Source of the DNA: Candidatus Cloacimonadota bacterium
GTDB taxonomy: Bacteria > Cloacimonadota > Cloacimonadia > Cloacimonadales > JAJBBL01
Direction of reading: 5' to 3'
Assembly (NCBI GenBank): GCA_020532365.1
Contig: JAJBBL010000188.1
Span: forward strand, 1-6,878
Length of the DNA: 6,878 nt
The notes beneath the pieces are model-generated. The model was not told where the DNA came from. It saw nothing but the letters and a program-made list of their open reading frames with translations, and searched no databases. The translations under genes were made by a program, and so were the position numbers. This document shows positions 1 through 4,891 of this stretch, one piece after another. The number at the start of each line of letters is the position of its first letter. Position 1 is the first letter of the stretch.

Positions 1-98
1 CTTAGCTCAGGCTTAATTTGGTAGATTGACAAAACACTACCAGCAGAGCGGTAACTTAAATCGTCAGCAAGCTCTTGAATTTTTGATTTTTTACTCAT
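1..98 (-). CDS. N-terminus of an unrecognised protein, cut by the window edge
   Basis: Reading leftward from an ATG at 98-96, 32 codons stay open to the window edge. The protein begins MSKKSKIQELADDL and continues with a Ser/Tyr-rich stretch ending near IKPEL. A good Shine-Dalgarno, AGGGGG on the minus strand (105-110), lies 6 bases before the ATG, which is the main support for a real start. The lysine-rich start followed by a probable helix could suit a small DNA-binding protein or a transposase N-terminus, but no family is recognised and no function is assigned. No convincing promoter was found just upstream. The gene lies beyond the terminator of the large minus-strand operon, so it is probably a separate transcription unit. 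Confidence 0.6.
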   Translation of the reverse strand, partial: MSKKSKIQELADDLSYRSAGSVLSIYQIKPEL

Positions 99-245
99 AA
101 TAGACCCCCTTTTTTATTAGGATGACTCCCCTCTTCTTTAGCCCCAATCCAGCTCAACCTGTTAACCTGTCAAAGACTATTTCGCTTTGCCTTTATATCT
201 CATTGCCTGCCAATCATATAAAAATCTTCATCCAAGGAGATAGTA

Positions 246-292
246 AGGAGAATAGTCGTAGGCGGCCTTTAGCCGCCTACGACTATTCTCCT
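246..292. repeat. Perfect 21-bp inverted repeat with a 5-base loop
   Basis: Positions 246-266 and 272-292 are exact reverse complements, with loop CTTTA. The stem mixes an A/T-rich outer part and a G/C-rich inner part (GGCGGC/GCCGCC). There is no T-run after either arm, so it does not look like an ordinary intrinsic terminator. Its left flank partly repeats the outer stem (AAGGAGATAGT, then AAGGAGAATAGT). The word CCTACGA in the right arm recurs at 467-473 beside a second small hairpin. That suggests a REP-like or MITE-like intergenic element, which is an inference; it could also act on RNA stability or on termination. Confidence 0.75.
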
Positions 293-340
293 ATGATTCC
301 TATAGGGTGAGGGGAGGAGTAGAGCAAGAAGGCAATTCAG

Positions 341-376
341 GGTTGTGAAGTTGAGGAGTTGTGAGGTTGTGAAGTG
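341..376. repeat. Imperfect 12-bp tandem repeat, three units
   Basis: GGTTGTGAAGT occurs at 341-351 and again at 365-375, exactly 24 bases apart. A more divergent unit containing GTTGTGA lies between them, so the stretch reads as three 12-bp units. It lies in non-coding DNA with strong purine/T bias on the plus strand. It is probably a minor simple-sequence expansion; no function is proposed. Confidence 0.45.
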
Positions 377-388
377 AAAAAGGGGTAA

Positions 389-417
389 TGGATACAGCAA
401 TTCTGGCTCCTTATAAT
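389..417 (+). promoter_or_regulatory. Possible plus-strand promoter in intergenic DNA
   Basis: A perfect TATAAT (412-417) is preceded at the ideal 17-base distance by TGGATA (389-394), which matches 4 of 6 positions of the -35 consensus TTGACA. Transcription would run rightward through 424 and on, into DNA without a gene and toward the end of the mrp gene on the other strand. The nearby GGGG plus ATG at 388-390 opens only a 14-codon frame. In AT-rich DNA such matches arise by chance, so this is tentative. Confidence 0.25.
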
Positions 418-448
418 AGTGTGAAAACCTAACGAAAAAGCTCTGGCT

Positions 449-473
449 GGTTGAGCAAGCCCAACCCCTACGA
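449..473. repeat. Small hairpin with CCCCTACGA tail, REP-like
   Basis: GGTTG (449-453) pairs with CAACC (462-466) around an 8-base loop, and the right arm runs into CCCCTACGA (465-473). Read on the minus strand this is a CGTAGGGG leader followed by a small hairpin. That layout resembles intergenic palindromic repeats seen in many bacteria, though the short stem suggests decay. It shares CCTACGA with the 246-292 hairpin. No function is assigned. Confidence 0.35.
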
Positions 474-584
474 AAATAATCGGTAAATCATTGGAGCTCA
501 ACTAATTACTGAAAGCTATAATGACGTGTTGGTTGTGTTTTAGGGAAAACTTAACAACTCAAAGAGGCTTGCATAATTAGCTCT

Positions 585-648
585 AAAAAAAATAAAGGCT
601 AAGTAGAGAAAGGAGTGTGTTAAACTTGAGATTCTCTACTCAGCCTTT
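585..648 (-). terminator. Intrinsic terminator of the DUF134-to-mrp operon
   Basis: On the minus strand, downstream of the mrp stop at 686, a 17-bp stem (648-632 with 610-594) encloses a 21-base loop and is followed by TTTATTTTTTTT (596-585). The only stem irregularity is a G-U wobble when read as minus-strand RNA, whereas on the plus strand it would be an A-C mismatch. This supports a minus-strand terminator. The plus-strand side has only TTTTA after the stem, so any rightward termination would be weak. Confidence 0.85.
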
Positions 649-654
649 TATATG

Positions 655-672
655 GTTGTCGCGGGGGACAAC
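655..672 (-). other. Short stem-loop in the 3' untranslated region of mrp
   Basis: GTTGTC (655-660) and GACAAC (667-672) form a 6-bp perfect stem with a G/C-only 6-base loop. It lies between the mrp stop codon and the intrinsic terminator. It might stabilise the 3' end of the operon message or simply be incidental. Confidence 0.4.
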
Positions 673-685
673 AACTCTTTATCTT

Positions 686-1522
686 TTACATTTCGCTGAT
701 AGCAGCGTTTTCCTCAACTTGATCGATAATATTTTCGACTGCTTTCATCAGTGCAATAGCTGATGGAAGACCGTTATAGTGGTAAATATAAGGTTTTCCT
801 TCATCTGACGTCTGTGCTATTCGAGGGTCCATTTCAAGCTCAGCCAATCTTTCGATAGAGTGGTCTGAGAGCAGTTTATCGAGTTGATTTCCTTTGAAAA
901 TGGCCGTTTGTTCATCACAGTTAGGGCATCTGAAATACTTCATATTCTCAATAATTCCGAGTATCGGCACTTTAAGCTGTTCTGCAAAACTCACCGATTT
1001 TTTCACATCCAATATAGCCACATCTTGCGGGGTGGTCACTATAACAGTACCGTCGACAGAGCCCAATGTTTGGAAAACACTAAGAGGCTCATCACCGGTT
1101 CCTGGAGGGCAATCCACGACAAGATAGTCTAATTCAGGCCAATCGAAGTCACTGAAGAACTGCTTGATGAGAGCCATCTTCAGTGGTCCACGCCAGATGA
1201 GGGGGCTATCGTCTGAGCTAATCAGCGAAGCAACTGTAAGCGCATACACATTTGTAGCCACTTTAATAGGCATTGGCAGCCCACTTTCTGGATTAGCTTC
1301 GATAGGTTTCCCTTCTATATTAGTCAATTTAGCTATTGAAGGTCCGTGTACATCCACGTCAAGTATTCCAACTTTTTTACCTTGCAGAGCTAATCCAAAG
1401 GCAAGATTTACAGCTACGAAGCTTTTTCCAACCCCACCTTTACCACTCATTACTACTATACGATGTTTAATTTTAGCCAGATTTGCCTGAACCTGGAGAT
1501 CTTTAGTATCTTTTTCGCCCAT
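686..1522 (-). CDS. mrp: Mrp/NBP35 (ApbC-type) iron-sulfur carrier P-loop ATPase
   Basis: A 278-residue cytosolic ATPase of the Mrp/NBP35 family, whose members bind a 4Fe-4S cluster at a dimer interface and hand it to target proteins. Visible motifs are the deviant Walker A GKGGVGKS (27-34), the switch-like ILDVDVHGPS (53-62), DCPPGTGDE (137-145) and the cluster-binding CPNC (199-202). It lacks the N-terminal MIP18/DUF59 domain found on longer Mrp proteins, as is common in anaerobes. It is the last gene of the operon, 8 bases after the DUF5320-type gene, and is followed by an intrinsic terminator. The only Shine-Dalgarno candidate, AGGGG, is about 13 bases before this ATG, which is long, so translational coupling may matter. 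In Desulfovibrio an Mrp-type protein belongs to the ORP complex. The family is certain; the client protein is inferred to be one of the NifX-like neighbours. Confidence 0.93.
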   Translation of the reverse strand: MGEKDTKDLQVQANLAKIKHRIVVMSGKGGVGKSFVAVNLAFGLALQGKKVGILDVDVHGPSIAKLTNIEGKPIEANPESGLPMPIKVATNVYALTVASLISSDDSPLIWRGPLKMALIKQFFSDFDWPELDYLVVDCPPGTGDEPLSVFQTLGSVDGTVIVTTPQDVAILDVKKSVSFAEQLKVPILGIIENMKYFRCPNCDEQTAIFKGNQLDKLLSDHSIERLAELEMDPRIAQTSDEGKPYIYHYNGLPSAIALMKAVENIIDQVEENAAISEM

Positions 1523-1530
1523 AGGTTTAA

Positions 1531-1812
1531 TTATTCCCCTGTCTCGTTTAATCTTTTGTTGATAAGTTCAATCTCTTCTTCTAAGACCGACTTTCTTTGT
1601 TTTAAATAGTCTTTATTATTCCCAAACATCTCTCTGATGCCGGCACCAATTGGATATAAGCAATCCATAAATCTTCTGCGAGGGCGTCCTTCTCCACGAT
1701 AGTATCCCCCTCTTCTTCCGTAACCGTAGTTTGAATAGCCACGTCCACAGGGTCCCATTCCTCTTCCCCCTCTACCGTCGCCATAAGGTCCAGTTCCATC
1801 ATAATTAGGCAT
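1531..1812 (-). CDS. Small Gly/Arg/Tyr-rich DUF5320-type protein
   Basis: A 93-residue protein starting MPNYDGTGPYGDGRGG. Residues 1-48 are dominated by Gly, Arg and Tyr with scattered Pro, and the tail (about 67-90, KDYLKQRKSVLEEEIELINKRL) looks like a short coiled coil. This two-part layout fits the DUF5320 family, whose members sit beside NifX-like and MinD/Mrp genes in anaerobes and have no established function. The two cysteines are C22 and C51. I chose the ATG at 1812 because AAGGAG stands 6 bases ahead and the family begins this way; an ATG 14 codons upstream would add an unrelated N-terminus. The start overlaps the stop of the preceding gene by 8 bases, indicating coupled translation. 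It may be a scaffold or metal/cluster-binding accessory, which is inference. Confidence 0.8.
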   Translation of the reverse strand: MPNYDGTGPYGDGRGGRGMGPCGRGYSNYGYGRRGGYYRGEGRPRRRFMDCLYPIGAGIREMFGNNKDYLKQRKSVLEEEIELINKRLNETGE

Positions 1813-2155
1813 AACTCTCTCCTTTTTTAAGTTTATTATTCTTATAAGCATCATAGGCCTCTTGCACTGTCATACCTGCAGCACCAACATAAATGTTGAT
1901 TTTGAGTCGACTTAACAAGTTCAAGGCGTTTCCACCAGGTCCGTTTCCAGTAATTAAAACGTCGGGCTTGTGTTCAAAGAGTAGCTGAGCTGTTTTTGAA
2001 CCTGCTCCGTGTTCAACTGACTGGATGTTTCGGTTATCGATATTAATCATTTTATTTGTATCTTCATCGAAGATTAACAGATATTCTGCACGTCCAAAGC
2101 GTGGGTCTATTTTATCTTCCCACCCTGTTCCTGTAGCTGTAAATACAATTTTCAT
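1805..2155 (-). CDS. NifX/NifB-like small protein, ORP (orange protein) type
   Basis: A 116-residue single-domain protein of the dinitrogenase iron-molybdenum cofactor family (PF02579), the fold shared by NifX, NafY, the NifB C-terminus and the Desulfovibrio orange protein. Family features are DPRFGRAEYLLIFD (18-31), HGAGSKTAQLL (49-59), the loop TGNGPGG (69-75) and GAAGMTVQEA (91-100). It contains no cysteine, as expected if a metal-sulfide cluster is held non-covalently, which is how the Desulfovibrio Mo-Cu cluster is described. I prefer the ATG at 2155 because AGAGG lies 5 bases ahead; a GTG two codons upstream overlaps that site. It sits 10 bases after the second MinD-type gene. The family is secure; identity as the cluster-carrying ORP of this operon is inferred. 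Confidence 0.85.
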   Translation of the reverse strand: MKIVFTATGTGWEDKIDPRFGRAEYLLIFDEDTNKMINIDNRNIQSVEHGAGSKTAQLLFEHKPDVLITGNGPGGNALNLLSRLKINIYVGAAGMTVQEAYDAYKNNKLKKGESYA

Positions 2156-2165
2156 ATTCACCTCT

Positions 2166-3029
2166 TTAGTTTATTTTATTCCAGATTTCACTGAAAACTT
2201 TACCCCATTTAGTTCTATCGTGCTCTATCAGGCTTATTCCGTTGGTTATTGCACTCTGAAAATCGGTGTCATAGTTGATTGTAGCTAAGCGATCAATCCC
2301 CTCTGCCTGTAGAAACTCTTCTATTAAATTGTTAACTTCTTGATTGAGATCAGCCTTGTTAATTATACAGCCAGCCGGTATTTGAAACTTATTGGTCAGC
2401 TCCCAAACTCTTTTAAGATCACTCAAGCCCGATAAAGTAGGCTCGGTTACAAAGACTACATAGTCGGCACCTGATAGAGAAGCTATTACTGGACATCCTA
2501 TCCCGGGTGAGCCGTCCACAATGACGTATTCAATTCCCTTTTCAGTAGCCAGCTGCTTCGCCTCTTTTTTAACTTTGGCAACCAGTTTACCTGAGTTGTC
2601 AGCTCCAATACCAAGCTGAGAGTGTACCATCGGCGAACCGTAATGTGTTTCAGAAATATAGCACTCCCCCACCTTTTCGTCAACGAGCTCAATAGTCTCT
2701 ACCGGGCAGATATAGCTGCAATAGCCACACCCTTCACACTCTAAAGGTATCACCCTGTATTCGCCCTCTACTATTTCGATAGCATCAAATCGACACTTCT
2801 CCTTGCAGAGGTTACAGTGGGTACATTTATCGGTGTGTATGACCGCTTTGACGCCACTATAAAAGTCTTCTCGTTTCTTTATAGTTGGACTTAAAACAAG
2901 GTGTAAGTCTGGAGCGTCAACATCGCAATCAGCAACTACGGCTTGATTTTTGACAAGTGTTGCCAGCGCTGCTGCAACGGAGGTTTTACCAGTGCCCCCT
3001 TTACCGGAGATAATCACTATTTCCTTCAT
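2166..3029 (-). CDS. MinD-superfamily ATPase with inserted 2x[4Fe-4S] ferredoxin domain (second of two)
   Basis: A 287-residue P-loop ATPase with the deviant Walker A GKGGTGKT (9-16), DCDVDAPD (34-41) and the switch DGSPGIGCP (172-180). A bacterial-type ferredoxin insert supplies eight cysteines: C69, C72, C75, C79 and C98, C101, C104, C108, enough for two 4Fe-4S clusters. It should be cytosolic and couple ATP hydrolysis to cluster binding or electron transfer. The ATG overlaps the TGA of the preceding paralogue by 4 bases, with AAGGGG 6 bases ahead. Equivalent paired ATPases accompany the orange protein in Desulfovibrio. It is not the cell-division MinD, since that protein has no ferredoxin insert and pairs with MinC/MinE; any septum link is untested here. 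Confidence 0.9.
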   Translation of the reverse strand: MKEIVIISGKGGTGKTSVAAALATLVKNQAVVADCDVDAPDLHLVLSPTIKKREDFYSGVKAVIHTDKCTHCNLCKEKCRFDAIEIVEGEYRVIPLECEGCGYCSYICPVETIELVDEKVGECYISETHYGSPMVHSQLGIGADNSGKLVAKVKKEAKQLATEKGIEYVIVDGSPGIGCPVIASLSGADYVVFVTEPTLSGLSDLKRVWELTNKFQIPAGCIINKADLNQEVNNLIEEFLQAEGIDRLATINYDTDFQSAITNGISLIEHDRTKWGKVFSEIWNKIN

Positions 3030-3886
3030 TGCTCACCCCTTATTTTCTCTATATTGTCTAAGATTTTATCTAATTCAGCTCTAAACTCTGGTATATGTGG
3101 GTAAATTAACTCACCTTTAGAGTATAGCACTGCAATTTCTCGTTTGTTCGGAATAGTCGCCCAAATTGGCAACCCCTCTTTTTCACAGTATTTAAAGATT
3201 TCATCATTGCCTATACCATATCGGTTGACCACGATACCAACAGGCTTGTTGATATGCCTGACCGATTCAACCGCTAAAGTTAAGTCGAATAGACCGAAGG
3301 GCGTCGGCTCTGACACTAAGATTACGAAGTCAGCATTTTTCACCACTTCAAGCATTGAACAAGATGTTCCTGGAGGTGAATCCCATATTTCAAGCTCTTT
3401 ATCGAGCTCAAGCTCCTCAATGTTCTTTAACGTTTTAGCGATTAGTGGCACAGCCTGCTCTACTCCAATATTGAGTTTACTGTAGAAGAAATCAAGATTA
3501 CCCTCTTTTATGTGGTTATAAACACCGAGCGGCCAATCTTGCATTGGAAGAGCATTAACAGGGCATAACTCGCTACAAGCATAACAGGAATGACATAGCT
3601 CCGGCAACACTAATATCTCGTCTATTAGCTGTAAAAGAGCGCTGAATTTACACCATTTAGTACACTTGCCGCATAAAATACAAGCGTCCTTATTCCACTC
3701 AGGCACAGGTCGGAATACATCCAGCTTCTCAATTTCATTCCCTTGAATGAAGATGTTGTTATTTGGCTCTTCAACATCAAGGTCAACTAATGTTATGTTT
3801 TTGGTTTGAGCAGCATAATGGGCAAGGTTGGCGGAAAGTGTTGTTTTCCCAGTTCCCCCTTTACCGCTGGCAATGGCTATTTTCAT
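3026..3886 (-). CDS. MinD-superfamily ATPase with inserted 2x[4Fe-4S] ferredoxin domain (first of two)
   Basis: A 286-residue paralogue of the next gene in the operon. It has Walker A GKGGTGKT (8-15), VDLDVEEP (34-41), the ferredoxin insert with C69, C72, C75, C79 and C98, C101, C104, C108, and the switch DSPPGTSC (169-176). All eight cluster cysteines fall at the same residue numbers as in the partner, so the pair is a tandem duplication that has diverged elsewhere (the post-ferredoxin segment and the C-terminus differ). They probably act as a heterodimer, one ATPase site per subunit, as MinD/NifH-type proteins dimerise across the nucleotide; this is inference. The start overlaps the stop of the NifX-like gene by one base (TAATG), with AGGTG about 10 bases ahead. 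It likely works on metal-cluster assembly together with the two NifX-like proteins. Confidence 0.9.
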   Translation of the reverse strand: MKIAIASGKGGTGKTTLSANLAHYAAQTKNITLVDLDVEEPNNNIFIQGNEIEKLDVFRPVPEWNKDACILCGKCTKWCKFSALLQLIDEILVLPELCHSCYACSELCPVNALPMQDWPLGVYNHIKEGNLDFFYSKLNIGVEQAVPLIAKTLKNIEELELDKELEIWDSPPGTSCSMLEVVKNADFVILVSEPTPFGLFDLTLAVESVRHINKPVGIVVNRYGIGNDEIFKYCEKEGLPIWATIPNKREIAVLYSKGELIYPHIPEFRAELDKILDNIEKIRGEQ

Positions 3887-4224
3887 TAGTGATCACACCT
3901 GTTCATTCCGGTTTTTAGGGTACCGTTTATGTAGTGGTTTACTAACTCTCGAGGGGGCAGTTTTTCAACCCCGATAATGATTTCAATGTCGTAGCCTTTC
4001 ATAAGCTCTTGCGCTTTAATCCCCATTCCGCCCGCTAAGATAACGTCACAACCTATCTCTTTAATAAAGCGGGGGTGTGAGCCGTATTCGTGTTCAGGTG
4101 GTATGGCAAACTTTTCATTAACTATCTTACCGTCCTCAATATCAAAAACGGCAAACTGCTCGGTATGTCCAAAATGCAAGCATAAGTCTCCATTAGAAAT
4201 TGGTATACCAATTCTTTTCTTCAT
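3886..4224 (-). CDS. NifX/NifB-like small protein with Cys/His C-terminus
   Basis: A 112-residue member of the same FeMo-cofactor-binding fold (PF02579) as the 1805-2155 gene, but of a different subtype. It shows LHFGHTEQFAVFDI (16-29), the glycine loop AGGMG (64-68), and ends with GMNRCDH (106-112), a Cys/His tail common in this subtype. Its cysteines are C15, C59 and C110, whereas the other NifX-like protein has none, so the two probably handle metal differently. The start has GGAGG 4 bases ahead. It lies 24 bases after the DUF134 gene and overlaps the first MinD-type gene by one base. Members of this family bind or carry cofactor precursors in nitrogenase systems, but no nif structural genes are seen, so a non-nitrogenase cluster is the likely cargo. 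Confidence 0.85.
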   Translation of the reverse strand: MKKRIGIPISNGDLCLHFGHTEQFAVFDIEDGKIVNEKFAIPPEHEYGSHPRFIKEIGCDVILAGGMGIKAQELMKGYDIEIIIGVEKLPPRELVNHYINGTLKTGMNRCDH

Positions 4225-4248
4225 AAATCCTCCAGGGCTTTAACTTAT

Positions 4249-4695
4249 TTATTTACAGCGACGACATCTGCCGCAGCCTCTAACAAAACATTCACTAAGG
4301 TTAGTTAAACGATCAGAGTCACACTCAGGACAGAAGACTTGTCCTCTAACATCGGTATCGACCACAAATCTTTCATTACAGTTGTCACATTGATAATGCT
4401 CACCAATAACCTCTACATTACCCCCTTCAATGATAAAGGTGCGCCCTTCAACTAAAGCACGTGCCAGCTTTTTTCTTGCCTCATCATAGATACGGGTCAC
4501 GGTTGGCCTTGAGACGTTCATCTGCTCTGCAACCTGTTCGTGGGTCATCCCTTCATAGTCAACTAATCGGAAAGCTTCATACTCTTCAAGTCGGAGGATT
4601 ACCGCTTGACGGTAGTTGGTTCTTAGCCATAGTGGTCTAAAGCCTTTAATCAGTGGCAATTCACTTAAAGTTCTCATTACGCCTCTACGTGACAA
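4249..4695 (-). CDS. DUF134 (UPF0251) helix-turn-helix protein with zinc-ribbon and Cys-rich tail
   Basis: A 148-residue predicted DNA-binding protein and the first gene of the operon. After a basic N-terminus, an acidic helix (LRLEEYEAFRLVDYEGM, 34-50) leads into a sigma-like helix-turn-helix (about 49-75, THEQVAEQMNVSRPTVTRIY), the core of DUF134. The C-terminal half adds CDNC (103-106) and CPEC (122-125), a zinc-ribbon pair, then C136, C141, C144 and C147, a second possible metal site at the extreme end. The start is TTG at 4695, chosen because AAGGAGG lies 8 bases ahead and because the basic N-terminus matches the family; the first ATG is six codons later, too far from that site. Position and domains suggest a local, possibly metal- or redox-responsive regulator. 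No target is proven. Confidence 0.88.
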   Translation of the reverse strand: MSRRGVMRTLSELPLIKGFRPLWLRTNYRQAVILRLEEYEAFRLVDYEGMTHEQVAEQMNVSRPTVTRIYDEARKKLARALVEGRTFIIEGGNVEVIGEHYQCDNCNERFVVDTDVRGQVFCPECDSDRLTNLSECFVRGCGRCRRCK

Positions 4696-4703
4696 TCTTA
4701 TAT

Positions 4704-4710
4704 CCTCCTT
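4704..4710 (-). promoter_or_regulatory. Ribosome binding site fixing the TTG start of the DUF134 gene
   Basis: AAGGAGG on the minus strand, seven matches to the anti-Shine-Dalgarno, stands 8 bases before the TTG at 4695 and 26 bases before the first in-frame ATG. The distance decides for TTG. A TTG start would lower translation of the regulator relative to the genes behind it. Confidence 0.8.
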
Positions 4711-4730
4711 AGCTTTAGTGTTTCATATGT

Positions 4731-4742
4731 GAACATATGTTC
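4731..4742. promoter_or_regulatory. Candidate operator: 12-bp palindrome GAACATATGTTC
   Basis: The perfect palindrome GAACATATGTTC lies just downstream of the proposed -10 box (4743-4748) of the central operon, about where transcription would begin. The core CATATG also appears 10 bases away (4724-4729), and a variant AATATG follows at 4743-4748, so three half-site-like units are spaced by roughly one helical turn. This arrangement fits a repressor operator. The DUF134 protein encoded directly downstream is the obvious candidate to bind it, which is inference only. Confidence 0.5.
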
Positions 4743-4770
4743 AATATGCTGAGCGTAGTATTCCTGTCAA
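4743..4770 (-). promoter_or_regulatory. Sigma-70-type promoter of the DUF134-to-mrp operon
   Basis: On the minus strand a perfect -35 TTGACA (4770-4765) is followed after 16 bases by CATATT (4748-4743), a 4 of 6 match to TATAAT; TATTGA at 18 bases is an alternative -10. It lies about 50 bases ahead of the DUF134 start. I saw no clear sigma-54 -24/-12 element here, in contrast to what is described for the Desulfovibrio orp operons. Confidence 0.6.
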
Positions 4771-4780
4771 CTATTTTTTC

Positions 4781-4818
4781 GGCTCCCGACATTTAGAAGA
4801 TTGTTGAGCCCCTTTTTT
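4781..4818 (+). terminator. Terminator-like hairpin in the divergent control region
   Basis: GGCTC (4781-4785) pairs with GAGCC (4806-4810); after a 2-base bulge, GACA (4788-4791) pairs with TGTT (4802-4805) including one G-U. The stem is followed on the plus strand by CC and six T residues (4813-4818). Read on the plus strand it resembles a modest intrinsic terminator. It stands upstream of the proposed plus-strand promoter, so it could insulate the two units, or act as an attenuator if the real plus-strand promoter lies further left. The minus-strand side has no T-run. Confidence 0.35.
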
Positions 4819-4841
4819 AACGGCGAAAGAGAAAAAGGTCA

Positions 4842-4870
4842 TTGACAAAATCTATACACCTATATTGATG
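4842..4870 (+). promoter_or_regulatory. Possible promoter of the endonuclease-like/hutU unit
   Basis: A perfect TTGACA (4842-4847) is the only strong element. At 17 bases the -10 position reads TTGATG (4865-4870), a poor match; TATATT (4861-4866) is better but only 13 bases away. Transcription from here would begin near 4877, which is compatible with translation from the ATG at 4892 but not from the TTG/ATG at 4865-4870. A weak -10 could mean that an activator is needed. Confidence 0.35.
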
Positions 4871-4891
4871 AAAAAAAACTTAGGGGTCTTT

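Larger units (their letters stand above)
99..584. other. Gene-poor intergenic region
   Basis: Roughly 490 bases separate the left-edge gene from the terminator of the central operon. I see no reading frame with both a ribosome binding site and a protein-like composition. The stretch holds a perfect 21-bp hairpin (246-292), a short imperfect tandem repeat (341-376), a weak hairpin followed by CCCCTACGA (449-473), a possible promoter (389-417) and a small tandem AACCTGTT/AACCTGTC (about 158-171). The rest is AT-rich DNA with no visible structure. It reads as an accumulation zone for intergenic repeats. Confidence 0.6.

Noticed and set aside
1..98. Insertion-sequence transposase
   Set aside because: The edge location next to hairpins invited this, but 32 residues show no transposase motif and no terminal inverted repeat could be paired.
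122..310. Plus-strand 62-codon open frame
   Set aside because: It has no ribosome binding site, a composition unlike a protein, and runs through the perfect 246-292 hairpin.
246..473. CRISPR array
   Set aside because: The repeats are only two, differ in length and are not regularly spaced; there are no cas genes.
884..1490. Several plus-strand open frames opposite the mrp gene
   Set aside because: They are antisense shadows of a clearly identified Mrp ATPase and carry no recognisable motifs.
1602..1802. 66-codon minus-strand frame inside the DUF5320-type gene
   Set aside because: It is an alternative frame of the Gly/Arg-rich gene, whose own frame has the ribosome site and family-like start.
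2025..2692. Open frames overlapping the ORP-like and second MinD-type genes
   Set aside because: They are shadows of strongly supported coding sequences with intact motifs in another frame.
3144..3485. 113-codon plus-strand frame with a serine-rich run
   Set aside because: It is antisense to the first MinD-type ATPase; the serine run arises from the reverse of Glu/Leu codons.
2166..3886. Cell-division MinD
   Set aside because: Both proteins carry eight-cysteine ferredoxin inserts and have no MinC or MinE neighbour, so the division role is not supported.
1805..4224. Nitrogenase cofactor genes (nifX, nifB)
   Set aside because: The fold matches, but there are no nifHDKEN genes, no radical-SAM NifB domain and the neighbours match the ORP-type set.
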